DNA of 44,340 nt from SZUA-521 sp041738285 (GCA_041738285.1 JBGSQB010000118.1:1-44340), one strand, 5' to 3'. Shown: positions 18,015-26,669, counted from the stretch's first letter. Notes: generated from the sequence alone by a model not told the origin. Translations and numbers: made by a program.

Positions 18015-18752
18015 ATGGCTGAGGCACAACCTGTATCGCGCACGGGGTCGAGCCGCTATCTGACCGACCGGGCCGACATCACTCGGGTGTTTCGCGTGTT
18101 GCGCGATCAGCGCGCTCAACTCGCGTTGCGCTTCGACGACGAGGCACAGGGCTACACCGCCCGCGTGCTCGACGTCGACATTGGCCATTTTCTGCTCGAC
18201 GACATCAAGCCGCGCGATGGCCTTCCGTTGCTGCACAAGCACACGCCATTCAACTTCACCGGTCGTACAGAGGGCCTGTACGTCTTCGCAGAAGGACTCG
18301 CGGTGGCCCAAGCCGACTCCGAGCGCGGCATGCCCTACTTCCTCGTACCGTTCCCACACCGTGTGCTCTACCAGCAGCGGCGGCGCGCCGCCCGATTCCG
18401 CCTGCCATTGAGCGTCGTCACCAAGGGCGCCGCCCTGATCATCGAGCGCAATGGCACGACCCTCAGCGGTCGCATCGTGGACATCTCGGCCGGTGGATGC
18501 CGGGCCGAGTTCGACGGGCCGATCGAACCCCCGTTTGTCGTCGATGAAGTCGTCGACCGCTGCGCCGTCAGCATTCCTAACCTGCTCGAACTGACTGCAC
18601 ACGGCACGGTGCGCCACCACGTCACCCGTACCGATCCGCTCCGGGTCAGCTGTGGTGTCGAGTTCGTCGCCATGGACATCACCGATCGAAGGCGGCTCGA
18701 GATGCTCATCCAGCGCATCACCGAAGGCGGCATTCAGGCGGAGCCGGTCTAG
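18015..18752 (+). CDS. ycgR: YcgR-like PilZ flagellar brake
   Basis: The 245-residue protein has a YcgR-type N-terminal domain (about 18-115) and a C-terminal PilZ domain (about 118-235). The c-di-GMP-binding signature is present: RRAAR at residues 123-127 (RxxxR) and DISAGG near 162-167 ([DN]xSxxG). In known homologues, c-di-GMP binding makes the protein slow the flagellar motor through the stator or switch. It lies 41 nt after flgN on the same strand, so the sigma-28 promoter of flgM may also serve it. Confidence 0.92.
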   Translation: MAEAQPVSRTGSSRYLTDRADITRVFRVLRDQRAQLALRFDDEAQGYTARVLDVDIGHFLLDDIKPRDGLPLLHKHTPFNFTGRTEGLYVFAEGLAVAQADSERGMPYFLVPFPHRVLYQQRRRAARFRLPLSVVTKGAALIIERNGTTLSGRIVDISAGGCRAEFDGPIEPPFVVDEVVDRCAVSIPNLLELTAHGTVRHHVTRTDPLRVSCGVEFVAMDITDRRRLEMLIQRITEGGIQAEPV

Positions 18753-18900
18753 ACATCGGGTGCTCGCCACGAGCGCGCACGTTAACTGGATCACACGATC
18801 GCGGCCGCGACCCACCGCATTTGGTACCACATCACGGTGGCCTGCTCACCTGACGCCTACACTTCGCGCATCTGAAACACAGGCACTCGAGGGTAACGTC

Positions 18901-19131
18901 ATGCCTCATCAGTTCTCGGCCAGTGACTCCAACACCATTGGAGGCACGTGGTTCAAGCCCAACGGCCGTCGCTACTGCCACTGGAAGTTCGATGCCGAAT
19001 CCTCGACCCTGCACGCTGCGCGGGGCGTGGTGATACGGTCGCGAGTCGTCTCCCTGGATCGTCCCCTTGCCGAATTCAAGGATGAACTGCCAAAGCTCGC
19101 ATTGGAGCTTGCCGCTACGCGTCCCCACTGA
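18901..19131 (+). CDS. Small conserved-looking hypothetical protein
   Basis: This 76-residue soluble protein begins MPHQFSASDSNTIGGTWFKP and contains RRYCHWKFDAESSTLHAARG. GAGGG lies 8 nt before the ATG at 18901, and codon use (GC-rich third positions) fits a real gene. I do not recognise a family. It is convergent with the glycosyltransferase gene at 19115 and overlaps it by 17 nt. The 148 nt between it and the ycgR-like gene show no clear promoter. Confidence 0.6.
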   Translation: MPHQFSASDSNTIGGTWFKPNGRRYCHWKFDAESSTLHAARGVVIRSRVVSLDRPLAEFKDELPKLALELAATRPH

Positions 19132-19753
19132 GTTCGCGCGCGCGCAGTCGTTCGTAGCGTCGCCAATCGTCCAATTCATCGACGTCCCAGAGCGCGTTCA
19201 GGCATCGCAAGCTGACGCGCTCATTGCGCGCCTGCGCCATCGTGTCCGCCAGCACCGTATCCGTACCCCAGCGTACGTTGACGAACAGACTGGGCACGGG
19301 GCGGCGCATGGCAATCAGCACGTAGCCGCCGTCCTCCGCTGGACCGACCACCACGTCGCAACTCGCCAAAGATGCCAGCGCTGATCGCACGTAGGCCGCA
19401 TCGAGCAGCGGGCAATCGCTGCCGACGATGACCGCGACACGCCCGCTCCGGGTAATCGTCTCGATGGCGGACGCCATCTTGAGCCCCAGATCACCTGCCG
19501 CTTGCTGAACCACCGGCACGTCGATCGCAATGGATTGCCGAGGGATCTCGTCGAACCATACTTCGAGAGCCGCCACGGTGCCCACGCCGCGCAGACGGCG
19601 CAGCGTGCGCGCGAACAATTCACTGTGAGCTTCCAGCGCGACTGCCTCGCCGACCTGCCTCGCGAGGCGGGTCTTGACGCGACCACGCACCGGCGCCCGG
19701 GCGAAAATGGCAACGGTTGCTTCGAGCGGAGCGTTCAGGCGCGCATCAGCCAC
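19115..19753 (-). CDS. TIGR04282/DUF2064-type glycosyltransferase
   Basis: The 212-residue protein has a nucleotide-sugar transferase fold start, VAIFARAPVRGRVKTRLAR (residues about 11-29), and VAVIVGSDCPLLDAAYVRSA in the middle, followed by VVGPAEDGGYVLIAMRRP. This pattern defines the DUF2064 / TIGR04282 family, related to MobA-like transferases. The start is a GTG at 19753 overlapping the end of the upstream glycosyltransferase gene by 8 nt, so the two are coupled. Members occur in some arsenosugar gene clusters, but no methyltransferase of that pathway is present here, so the product is unknown. Confidence 0.85.
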   Translation of the reverse strand: MADARLNAPLEATVAIFARAPVRGRVKTRLARQVGEAVALEAHSELFARTLRRLRGVGTVAALEVWFDEIPRQSIAIDVPVVQQAAGDLGLKMASAIETITRSGRVAVIVGSDCPLLDAAYVRSALASLASCDVVVGPAEDGGYVLIAMRRPVPSLFVNVRWGTDTVLADTMAQARNERVSLRCLNALWDVDELDDWRRYERLRARELSGDA

Positions 19754-20426
19754 GGTAATAGATCCGGTGCAGCCGCGCCGGCGAAACACCAACGAAGTAA
19801 GCAAGCCGAAGCGACCACATCAGCAGCACCGTGCGTATGGCGCCATGAACCTGCCAGCGTCGCGCCGAGGTCACGAGGCGTATGCGAATGCGCCGCGGTC
19901 GCGCCCGGCGCTTCAATCGCCGCGAGAGTTCGATGTCCTCCATCAGCGGTTGCTCCGGCACGCCCCCGATCGCAGCCAACAGGGTCGCGTGCACAAAAAT
20001 GCCCTGATCGCCGGTGCAGATGCCGGTCAGCGCAGAGCGCACGTTCATCAAGGACTCGATGACACGGTAGACTGGCGCGGCCGCATCGAGGCACACATCG
20101 AATCGTCCCCAGCACGGATCGCTTGCGCGAGCTACGCGCCGGAACTCATCCGCCGCCGCGAGTGATACCACAGTGTCTGCGTGCAGCATCCAGATCCAAC
20201 TGCCAGTGGCGACTTCGATCGCGGCGCGCAACTGCGTGGCCCGACCCGGGCCACATTCGATGACCTGACAGCCGGCAGTCTTTGCGACTGTGACACTGTC
20301 GTCCAGACTGCCGCCATCGGCCACCACGCTGGCTTCATCGTGCCTGGCTGCCCGCCGCGACCTGAGCAAGCGCGCCAAGGCCTGCGCATCGTTCAGCACG
20401 GGAATGACGATGGTGTACGAACTCAT
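19746..20426 (-). CDS. TIGR04283 family GT2 glycosyltransferase
   Basis: The 226-residue protein starts MSSYTIVIPVLNDAQALARL, the GT2 nucleotide-binding strand, with VVADGGSLDDSVTVAK near 33-48 and MLHADTVV near 79-86 holding the expected HAD version of the metal-binding DxD. GTGDQGIF-like ICTGDQGIFV and PLMEDIELSRRL complete the TIGR04283 signature. The ATG at 20426 has AGG 4 nt upstream. It is cotranscribed with the DUF2064 gene. Substrate is not predictable. Confidence 0.88.
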   Translation of the reverse strand: MSSYTIVIPVLNDAQALARLLRSRRAARHDEASVVADGGSLDDSVTVAKTAGCQVIECGPGRATQLRAAIEVATGSWIWMLHADTVVSLAAADEFRRVARASDPCWGRFDVCLDAAAPVYRVIESLMNVRSALTGICTGDQGIFVHATLLAAIGGVPEQPLMEDIELSRRLKRRARPRRIRIRLVTSARRWQVHGAIRTVLLMWSLRLAYFVGVSPARLHRIYYRG

Positions 20427-20499
20427 GCACCTGGGTCGGACGCCGGGGCATGGCATAATCGCGGCCCCGCCATGGCAGATCAATGGGCGCAGACACGCC

Positions 20500-20574
20500 G
20501 TCCCCGTAGTTCAATGGATAGAACGGCCGCCTCCTAAGCGGCAAATGCAGGTTCGATTCCTGCCGGGGACACCA
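20500..20574 (+). tRNA. tRNA-Arg (anticodon CCT)
   Basis: A full cloverleaf is visible: acceptor GTCCCCG pairs with CGGGGAC, the anticodon arm GCCGC-CTCCTAA-GCGGC exposes CCT, the T-arm is CAGG-TTCGATTC-CTG type, and CCA is encoded at 20572-20574. It reads the rare AGG arginine codon. It starts 73 nt upstream of, and divergent from, the glycosyltransferase start. Confidence 0.97.
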
Positions 20575-20678
20575 AAACACGCGCTGCGTTCAGGCACGAT
20601 TCAGCTTCACACCCGCATCATGCCTGCGTCAGTTCGAAATGGGCTGCAGGTCAGCACAAGGTCAGCAGGAGAACGGCG

Positions 20679-21077
20679 ATGAAAATGCTCTTGGCGGGTG
20701 CGATATCGATGGCTCTGATCGCGGCGGCGCCTGGCGCCTACGCCGGCAACCGCTACGGCCACCATGGCTACTACGGCGGTCATGGATACGGTCATGGGTA
20801 CGGCGGCCACTACTACCGTCACAAACACGGCAACGGCAACAACAACGATGAAGTGGCCTATCTGATCGGCGGCCTGGTGGTCGGCGGCCTCCTCACCAAT
20901 GCCTACTACAAGTCGCGCCCGGTCTATCAGCCGGCCACGGTGCAGCGCAGTTATGCTGCGCCCGCGGCCGGTCAGCGCCTGGTGCGCGATGCGAACGGGG
21001 CGTGCTTTACCAGCGAATTCGACTCGGCGGGCACCGAATATCGCACGGCCGTGGATCCGGCGCTGTGCAACTGGTAG
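20679..21077 (+). CDS. Secreted Gly/His/Tyr-rich protein
   Basis: The 132-residue protein has a signal peptide (MKMLLAGAISMALIAAAPGAYA) with predicted cleavage before GNRYGHHGYYGG. Residues about 23-58 are rich in Gly, His, Tyr and Asn, followed by a hydrophobic segment VAYLIGGLVVGGLL (60-73). The C-terminal domain has GQRLVRDANGACFTSEFDSAG and ends with CNW, with two Cys that could pair. AGGAG lies 7 nt before the ATG. It resembles small surface or periplasmic glycine-zipper-like proteins of proteobacteria. Function is unknown. Confidence 0.8.
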   Translation: MKMLLAGAISMALIAAAPGAYAGNRYGHHGYYGGHGYGHGYGGHYYRHKHGNGNNNDEVAYLIGGLVVGGLLTNAYYKSRPVYQPATVQRSYAAPAAGQRLVRDANGACFTSEFDSAGTEYRTAVDPALCNW

Positions 21078-21093
21078 TGCGACAGAACTCGAG

Positions 21094-21183
21094 TCAGGCG
21101 AACAGCCCGACCGCGATGTAGGCGACAAAGAAGCCGATCGCGGTCAGGCTGAGCAGGTCAATCTTGGTGCTGCGGATCGTCAT
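21094..21183 (-). CDS. Possible 29-residue membrane protein
   Basis: A short frame encodes MTIRSTKIDLLSLTAIG followed by a hydrophobic stretch FFVAYIAVGLFA. The composition is that of a single-span membrane peptide with a basic N-terminus. There is no strong Shine-Dalgarno. It lies 62 nt downstream of the YeiH-type transporter stop on the same strand, in a gap otherwise empty. Confidence 0.35.
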   Translation of the reverse strand: MTIRSTKIDLLSLTAIGFFVAYIAVGLFA

Positions 21184-21245
21184 GTCGACATTGTTCGCAG
21201 CGCACCCGTGCCTGTGAAGTAATGATTCCGCCTAAGCATATACGC

Positions 21246-22169
21246 TCAGAACCAGAGCATGACGGCCCCGAGTGTGGCTCCGATCGCCGCGAACCACAGC
21301 CCCAGCGCGTGGACCAGCACCCGACCCCGTAGCGCCTTCACCGTCTGCCAGGTGATCTCGGTGCCGATGAAGAACAGCGCGGCCACCAGTAAGGCGCGAC
21401 TCAGCCGCCCCGCGGTCATCAGCAGCGGTCCCGGGATCGACACCACCGATGCAAACGTAGCGGCAGCCAGGAACGCGAGAATGAACCCTGGTACCCGCAG
21501 CCGGGCCCTTGTCTGCCCGAAGTACAGGCCCGCTGCCAGCGCCAGTGGTATCAGCCACAACGTCCGGCCCAGCTTCACCGTCGTCGCCACTTCCAGCGCA
21601 TCCGCGCCATACAGCGCCGCGGTCGCCAGCACCGAACTCGTGTCATGCACCGCAAGTGCGGTCCAGACGCCGAATTGATACTGCGTCAGCGCAAGCCACT
21701 CACCGACCATGGGAAAAGTAAAGATCGCAAGCGCGTTCAAGAGGAACACGATGCCGATGGCCACGCCCACCTGGTCCGGGCGCGCTTTGATGATCGGCGC
21801 GAGGGTCGCAATGGCAGTGCCACCGCAGATTGCAGTGCCCGCCGCCATCAGCCACGCACTCACGGATTCGAGCTTGAACAGCCGGCCGAGAGTGATCCCA
21901 GCAATGAGCACCGTGATCACGTACGCGGCGACAACCGCGAGGCTGTCGGCGCTGACCTGCGCGACTCTGCCAACCGTGAGCGAAAACCCCAGCAGCACGA
22001 TCGCGCTCTGCAGCGACAGCCGTCCCCACCGCTGACCGCCAGGCACCGGCGCGCGTCGCATCACGAGACTCGTCGCGATGCCGGCGAACAGCGCGATGGC
22101 GGGATTGCCCAGCATCACGAGCGGTACGAGCAGCGCGACTACAAGTAGCCAATTCAGGCTAGGCGACAT
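21246..22169 (-). CDS. YeiH/UPF0324 family putative anion exporter
   Basis: The 307-residue integral membrane protein has about nine to ten hydrophobic segments. The family signature MAAGTAICGGTAIATLAPII lies near 108-127, with ALAVHDTSSVLATAALYG near 170-187 and FIGTEITWQTVKALRGRV near the C-terminus. It belongs to the YeiH family, annotated as putative sulfate exporters without firm biochemical proof. Length fits the family (about 310-350, slightly short). It is divergent from the bacteriohemerythrin gene. Confidence 0.85.
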   Translation of the reverse strand: MSPSLNWLLVVALLVPLVMLGNPAIALFAGIATSLVMRRAPVPGGQRWGRLSLQSAIVLLGFSLTVGRVAQVSADSLAVVAAYVITVLIAGITLGRLFKLESVSAWLMAAGTAICGGTAIATLAPIIKARPDQVGVAIGIVFLLNALAIFTFPMVGEWLALTQYQFGVWTALAVHDTSSVLATAALYGADALEVATTVKLGRTLWLIPLALAAGLYFGQTRARLRVPGFILAFLAAATFASVVSIPGPLLMTAGRLSRALLVAALFFIGTEITWQTVKALRGRVLVHALGLWFAAIGATLGAVMLWF

Positions 22170-22230
22170 ACCTGCACGCTCCGTGAATCCACCTATGGAG
22201 CGATGCGTCGGCTGCGCCTAGCCTCACCCC

Positions 22231-22641
22231 GTGGCACTCATTCGATGGCTCGACAGTTTCGATATTGGTATCCCGGAAATCGATTTCGAGCATCGGGAGT
22301 TGGTCGGTCTGATCAACGCGTGTCATGAGCATGTGCTCGATCCACACGACGGTAGCGATGTATCCGATTTTCTCGGCCTCATCTACGCACGGATATCCTC
22401 TCACTTCACTCACGAAGAGCTCGAGATGATGCGCCTCGAGTACGTTGAGTACTGGGCTCACAAGGCAGACCACGAACGCCTGCTCGACGAGCTGCGGCAG
22501 ACAATCGTGTCGTGGGAGCAATCCCATACGATCGACGATGAAGCACTGTCTGCGTGGCTCGAACGCTGGTTTCTGATTCACTTTCGTACATTCGATGCAC
22601 GCCTGCATCGCTACGTCGATGAAAAGCGCTTGGGGCAGTAG
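22231..22641 (+). CDS. Bacteriohemerythrin
   Basis: The 136-residue protein has the full set of diiron ligands in the usual spacing: H21, H58, E62, H77, H81, H117 and D122 (motifs DFEHREL, HFTHEE, HKADHE and HFRTFD). Single-domain bacteriohemerythrins bind O2 reversibly and serve in O2 storage, delivery or sensing. The start is a GTG at 22231, with no good Shine-Dalgarno, but the N-terminus MALIRWLDSFDIGIPEID aligns with the family. It lies 61 nt from the divergent YeiH gene and converges on the SPOR gene. Confidence 0.95.
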   Translation: MALIRWLDSFDIGIPEIDFEHRELVGLINACHEHVLDPHDGSDVSDFLGLIYARISSHFTHEELEMMRLEYVEYWAHKADHERLLDELRQTIVSWEQSHTIDDEALSAWLERWFLIHFRTFDARLHRYVDEKRLGQ

Positions 22642-22647
22642 CTCCAA

Positions 22648-23169
22648 TCACTGCAAGTCAGCGCGGCGCAGCTTGTGCAACTGATAGCCAACGGGTGCAG
22701 TCGTCACCGGCTCGATGGGCCCTTCGACGTCCGGCGTCTGCGGCGCGACCATCGGGCCTGGTTCGGGCAGCGGCGCGCGCGCCAAACGCAGCAACGCTTC
22801 GATATCCACCGACGAACTGCTGCTCGTCTGAGTCGGGCTCGATTGCGGCGGATCGGCCGGCCGATCAAGCGTTCCGCCCGCTTCCGTGACGATCCATGCA
22901 TCCGGGACCGCATCTTTGCGCACGACCGCCAGCGCCTCTTGCGCCCCCGCAACGTCGACGTAGGGACCCATGACGATGCGATACACACCCGCCGCCTCAT
23001 AGCGGGTCACTGTGAGCGGTACGCTCACGCGACTGGCAAGCGCCTCGACACCGGCCTGCGCCGTGTCGGCGTCGCGAAAGCTGCCTACCGAGATCCAGTA
23101 TTGCGCTGCAGCCGGGCCGCCGAAGGCGAGCACTGCGATCAGCAGCATGCCCCGAACCATCAACGTCAC
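22648..23169 (-). CDS. SPOR-domain periplasmic protein
   Basis: The 173-residue protein has a signal peptide ending near AAAQ and one SPOR domain (about 25-95) with YWISVGSFRDADTAQAGVEAL and YRIVMGPYVDVAGAQEAL. A Ser/Thr/Pro-rich tail follows. SPOR domains bind denuded peptidoglycan, often at the septum. I chose the GTG at 23169, which has AAGGAG 5 nt upstream; a GTG at 23175 overlaps that site. It lies 10 nt after oadB on the same strand, so it is probably cotranscribed, though no functional link to the decarboxylase is known. Confidence 0.85.
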   Translation of the reverse strand: MTLMVRGMLLIAVLAFGGPAAAQYWISVGSFRDADTAQAGVEALASRVSVPLTVTRYEAAGVYRIVMGPYVDVAGAQEALAVVRKDAVPDAWIVTEAGGTLDRPADPPQSSPTQTSSSSSVDIEALLRLARAPLPEPGPMVAPQTPDVEGPIEPVTTAPVGYQLHKLRRADLQ

Positions 23170-23179
23170 ACGCACTCCT

Positions 23180-24310
23180 TCACGTCGTCATCAGAATCAT
23201 GACACCCGCGGCCACCGCGGAGCCAATGACCCCAGCGACGTTCGGACCCATTGCGTGCATCAGCAGGAAGTTCTGAGGATTCGCCTGCAAACCAACCGTA
23301 TTGGCCACGCGAGCCGCCATCGGTACTGCGGAGACACCCGCCGCACCGATCAACGGATTGATCTTCTGCGTTGAAAAGAGGTTCATCAGTTTCGCCATCA
23401 GCACGCCGCTGGCAGTGCCGATCGCGAACGCCACCATGCCGAGCAGCAGAATCCCGAGGGTGCTCGGTACCAGGAATTGATCCGCAGACAGCTTCGATCC
23501 AACGGCCAGTCCGAGGAAGATGGTGACGATGTTGATCAGCGCGTTCTGAGTGGTATCCGCGAGCCGCTTCACGACCCCGGCCTCGCGCATCAGATTGCCG
23601 AAGCAGAACATACCGAGCAGCGGGGCAGCCGTCGGCAACAGAAGCGCAACCAGCAGCAACAGCACCAGCGGAAAGATGATCCGCTCGGCTCTCGATACCT
23701 CGCGCAGCTGAACCATTTCGATTGCGCGCTCGGCCTGCGTGGTGAGCAGGCGCATGATCGGTGGCTGAATGATCGGCACGAGCGCCATGTACGAATATGC
23801 CGCAACGGCGACTGCCCCGAGCAGATGCGGCGCCAGTTGACCCGCCACGTAGATTGCAGTCGGGCCATCGGCACCGCCGATGATGCCGATCGCGGCCGCC
23901 TCCTTCAGGTTGAAGTTCATCACCCCGAGCGATGTGAGTCCGAGCGCGCCGAGCACCGTAGCGAAAATGCCGAACTGGGCCGCCGCGCCGAGCAGCAGGG
24001 TGCGCGGATTGGCGAGGACCGGGCCGAAGTCGGTGAGCGCGCCTACGCCCATGAATATGATCAGTGGAAAGGCGCCCGTCGCCACACCGACTTCATAGAT
24101 CAGATGCAGAATGCCGTCGCCGGTCGCGATCGCGACGCCGGGGATGTTGCTCAGAATTCCGCCGAAGCCGATCGGTAACAGCAGCAGTGGTTCGAATTTT
24201 CTGACGATCGCCAGATACAGCAGCAGTCCGCCGACCGCGATCATCACCACCTGTCCGAGTTGAATCTGGTACAGACCGGATCCGCGCGCAAGTTCGAGCA
24301 TCGACTCCAC
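23180..24310 (-). CDS. oadB: Oxaloacetate decarboxylase beta subunit
   Basis: The 376-residue membrane protein has the OadB signatures KFEPLLLLPIGFGGILSNIP (residues about 38-57), IGIIGGADGPTAIYVAGQL (about 141-159, bearing the Asp of the Na+ site) and GNLMREAGVVKRLADTTQN. It decarboxylates carboxybiotin and pumps Na+ outward. The GTG at 24310 gives the N-terminus MESMLELARGSGL, matching known OadB starts (MES), although an ATG three codons later also has a GGAG. It starts 5 nt after oadA. Confidence 0.95.
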   Translation of the reverse strand: MESMLELARGSGLYQIQLGQVVMIAVGGLLLYLAIVRKFEPLLLLPIGFGGILSNIPGVAIATGDGILHLIYEVGVATGAFPLIIFMGVGALTDFGPVLANPRTLLLGAAAQFGIFATVLGALGLTSLGVMNFNLKEAAAIGIIGGADGPTAIYVAGQLAPHLLGAVAVAAYSYMALVPIIQPPIMRLLTTQAERAIEMVQLREVSRAERIIFPLVLLLLVALLLPTAAPLLGMFCFGNLMREAGVVKRLADTTQNALINIVTIFLGLAVGSKLSADQFLVPSTLGILLLGMVAFAIGTASGVLMAKLMNLFSTQKINPLIGAAGVSAVPMAARVANTVGLQANPQNFLLMHAMGPNVAGVIGSAVAAGVMILMTT

Positions 24311-24315
24311 GTCGA

Positions 24316-26091
24316 TCAGGCGCCGACAGCGAACAGCGGCGACCCAACGCCCACCGCGTCGCCTTCGCGTACGTGCATCCTCGTGACGCGACCCGCGCGG
24401 GGTGCCACCACCTCGGTTTCCATTTTCATCGCTTCCAGCAGTAACACCGGCTCGCCCTTGGCCACGGTTGCACCCTCACCGGCGAGGACTTTGAAGATGT
24501 TGCCTGCGAGCTTCGCGGTCACCGATGCACCCGTATCGGCCCCAACGGACCTGGCTGGCGCGACATTGGCGTCGACGCGGGTGACCGCACCGCCTGCCTC
24601 GACTTCGACGGTATAGCTGTTGCCGTTCACTGACACGCGGTACACCGCCGCGCCCGCTTCGGTTGCAACGGTCGCCGCGGATGCCGTCGTCGCAGGTTCG
24701 ATGCCGGGCGCCGGTTCGAACGCAGCGGCATCGCCGCGATGTTCGAGAAACTTGAGCGCAACCGGCGGGAACAGCGCGTAACTGAGCACATCGTCGATAC
24801 GATGCTCACCGATGCGCAGCTTCTTCTGCGTTGCGATCCTGTCGAATTCCGCCGTAATCGACGCGAGCTCCGGTTCGATCAGATCGGCGGGCCGCACTGT
24901 GATCTGCGGATCGCCATTCAAGGCGCGGGCTTGCAGCTGCGCATCGACAGGCGCCGGCGTCGCACCATACTCGCCGCGCAACAGACCCGCCGTTTCCTTC
25001 GCAATCGACTTGTAGCGTTCGCCGAGCAGTACGTTCATCACCGATTGGGTGCCGACAATCTGCGATGTCGGCGTCACCAGCGGGATGTACCCAAGGTCCT
25101 TGCGCACCCGCGGGATTTCCAACAGCACGTCATCGTAGCGGTCGGTGGCACCCTGTTCTCGCAACTGGTTGTCGAGATTGGTCAGCATGCCGCCCGGCAC
25201 CTGAGACACCAGGATGCGCGAGTCGATACCCTTGAGGGCGCCTTCGAAGCGCGCGTACTTCACACGGACGTCGCGAAAGTACGCTGCGATCTCCTGCAGA
25301 AGCGCGATATCGAGTCCGGTGTCACGCTCCGTGCCTTCAAGAATAGCGACGAGGGATTCAGTCGGTGTGTGGCCATAGGTGAGGCTCATGGAACTGATCG
25401 ATGTATCGACGTTGTCGATACCGGCTTCGATCGCCTTCAAACAGGTCGCCGTCGACATGCCCGTGGTGGCATGACTCTGCATGTGAATCGGAATCTCGAG
25501 CGCGTCCTTCAATCGCGACACCAGCTCGAACGCGACGTATGGACGCAACAGGCCGGCCATGTCCTTGATGCACAGGGACTGCGCGCCCATGTCCTGAATG
25601 CGCCGCGACAGATCCACCCACAGCTCGATCGTGTGTACGGGACTCACCGTATAGGCAATGGTGCCCTGCGCGTGCCGATCTTGTTTACGCACCGCGTCGA
25701 TCGCGCGCATGAGGTTCCGCACATCGTTCAATGCGTCGAATACCCGAAACACATCGACGCCGTTGAAGGCCGCGCGTTCGACGAATTTATCCACGACATC
25801 GTCTGCATAGTGGCGATAGCCGAGCAGATTTTGCCCGCGGAGCAACATCTGCTGGGGCGTGTTGGGCATCGCGGCCTTGAGCTTGCGAATGCGCTCCCAA
25901 GGGTCTTCGCCGAGGTAGCGAAGGCACGCATCGAAGGTCGCGCCACCCCAGGATTCGACCGACCACAGGCCTACCCGATCGAGCGCGCCCGCAATCGGCA
26001 ACATGTCGTCGACGCGCATGCGCGTCGCGAGCAGGCTCTGGTGCGCATCGCGCAGAATGACGTCGGTTATTCCAACCGGATTCGGACTCAT
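24316..26091 (-). CDS. oadA: Oxaloacetate decarboxylase alpha subunit
   Basis: The 591-residue protein has an HMGL-like carboxyltransferase domain (about 7-270, ILRDAHQSLLATRMRVDDML, metal site SHATTGMS), a conserved carboxylase domain (about 280-470) and a C-terminal biotinyl domain with EAMKMET, the biotinylated Lys being residue 556. A Thr/Ala-rich linker separates the last two. OadA transfers CO2 from oxaloacetate to biotin. GAGGGA precedes the ATG at 26091. With oadB and oadG it forms a Na+ pump that turns oxaloacetate to pyruvate. Confidence 0.96.
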   Translation of the reverse strand: MSPNPVGITDVILRDAHQSLLATRMRVDDMLPIAGALDRVGLWSVESWGGATFDACLRYLGEDPWERIRKLKAAMPNTPQQMLLRGQNLLGYRHYADDVVDKFVERAAFNGVDVFRVFDALNDVRNLMRAIDAVRKQDRHAQGTIAYTVSPVHTIELWVDLSRRIQDMGAQSLCIKDMAGLLRPYVAFELVSRLKDALEIPIHMQSHATTGMSTATCLKAIEAGIDNVDTSISSMSLTYGHTPTESLVAILEGTERDTGLDIALLQEIAAYFRDVRVKYARFEGALKGIDSRILVSQVPGGMLTNLDNQLREQGATDRYDDVLLEIPRVRKDLGYIPLVTPTSQIVGTQSVMNVLLGERYKSIAKETAGLLRGEYGATPAPVDAQLQARALNGDPQITVRPADLIEPELASITAEFDRIATQKKLRIGEHRIDDVLSYALFPPVALKFLEHRGDAAAFEPAPGIEPATTASAATVATEAGAAVYRVSVNGNSYTVEVEAGGAVTRVDANVAPARSVGADTGASVTAKLAGNIFKVLAGEGATVAKGEPVLLLEAMKMETEVVAPRAGRVTRMHVREGDAVGVGSPLFAVGA

Positions 26092-26112
26092 TCCCTCTCC
26101 CGTAACTGTGTG

Positions 26113-26313
26113 CTAGCGGCTTCGTGCGCGATGCACGGCCGCCGCCGCGGCGGCAACGCCTTCCAACTCTGATTGGCTCGAAATCGGCTTCGCAGACGTC
26201 GCGGCGGCCTCGAAGCGTGCGAGACCCAACGCTTCAACGAGCTTCGACAGACCGAATGTCGCGAACACGAGCAGCCCGAGAAAGACGAACACCGTCCCCA
26301 TCCCAAGCATCAT
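26113..26313 (-). CDS. oadG: Oxaloacetate decarboxylase gamma subunit
   Basis: The 66-residue protein has the OadG membrane span MLGMGTVFVFLGLLVFATF and a soluble tail rich in Ala and ending in basic residues. OadG anchors the alpha to the beta subunit. The first ATG is at 26313, but the frame is open further upstream and reads AIKEGLEL directly before it, which resembles OadG N-termini. A GAGGAG lies 6 nt before the ATC of that extension (26334), so the true start may be non-standard or the start codon may have mutated. It is 21 nt from oadA. Confidence 0.88.
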   Translation of the reverse strand: MMLGMGTVFVFLGLLVFATFGLSKLVEALGLARFEAAATSAKPISSQSELEGVAAAAAAVHRARSR

Positions 26314-26355
26314 CAGTTCCAGACCTTCCTTGATGGCGGACTCCTCAGTTGACGA

Positions 26356-26505
26356 TCAAATGCGCTCGAGCAGTGGCCCGAGCACGAGCCAATCCACCAG
26401 CGCGGACACCACGGCCAGCGCCACCACCACGCTCATGATGATCGCGAGCAGGCGGCCACCGCGAAAAGATCGCTGCGAAAGCTCTGACTGGCTGTCTTGG
26501 GTCAT
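26356..26505 (-). CDS. Small single-span membrane protein upstream of oadG
   Basis: The 49-residue protein has a polar, Gln/Ser-rich N-terminus (MTQDSQSELSQRSFRGGR) and a hydrophobic span (about 19-43) ending LVLGPLLERI. It is the first gene of the apparent operon with oadG-oadA-oadB. I do not recognise a family. It is divergent from tRNA-Arg(ACG), 87 nt away. Confidence 0.6.
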   Translation of the reverse strand: MTQDSQSELSQRSFRGGRLLAIIMSVVVALAVVSALVDWLVLGPLLERI

Positions 26506-26592
26506 GCGCAGGATTGTCGGGGCTCGCCCCGCACGAGGCAAGGCCGTTCCTTGACGGACCCGGACCCCCTCCCGATAATACGCGCCCTTCAC

Positions 26593-26669
26593 GCGTCCGT
26601 AGCTCAGTTGGATAGAGCACCAGGCTACGAACTTGGGGGTCGGGAGTTCGAATCTCTCCGGACGCGCCA
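26593..26669 (+). tRNA. tRNA-Arg (anticodon ACG)
   Basis: The cloverleaf has acceptor GCGTCCG pairing with CGGACGC, D-arm GCTC...GAGC, anticodon arm CCAGG-CTACGAA-CTTGG with ACG, T-arm GGGAG-TTCGAAT-CTCTC, and encoded CCA (26667-26669). The A34 is expected to be deaminated to inosine to read CGN codons. A strong terminator follows at once. Confidence 0.97.

Noticed and set aside
19115..20426. Arsenosugar biosynthesis cluster
   Set aside because: Only the two glycosyltransferase-type genes are present; no ArsM or radical SAM partner is in the window, and these families occur widely without arsenic genes.
24739..26172. 477-codon open frame opposite oadA
   Set aside because: Antisense shadow of a clear oadA; composition is atypical and no family motif is present.
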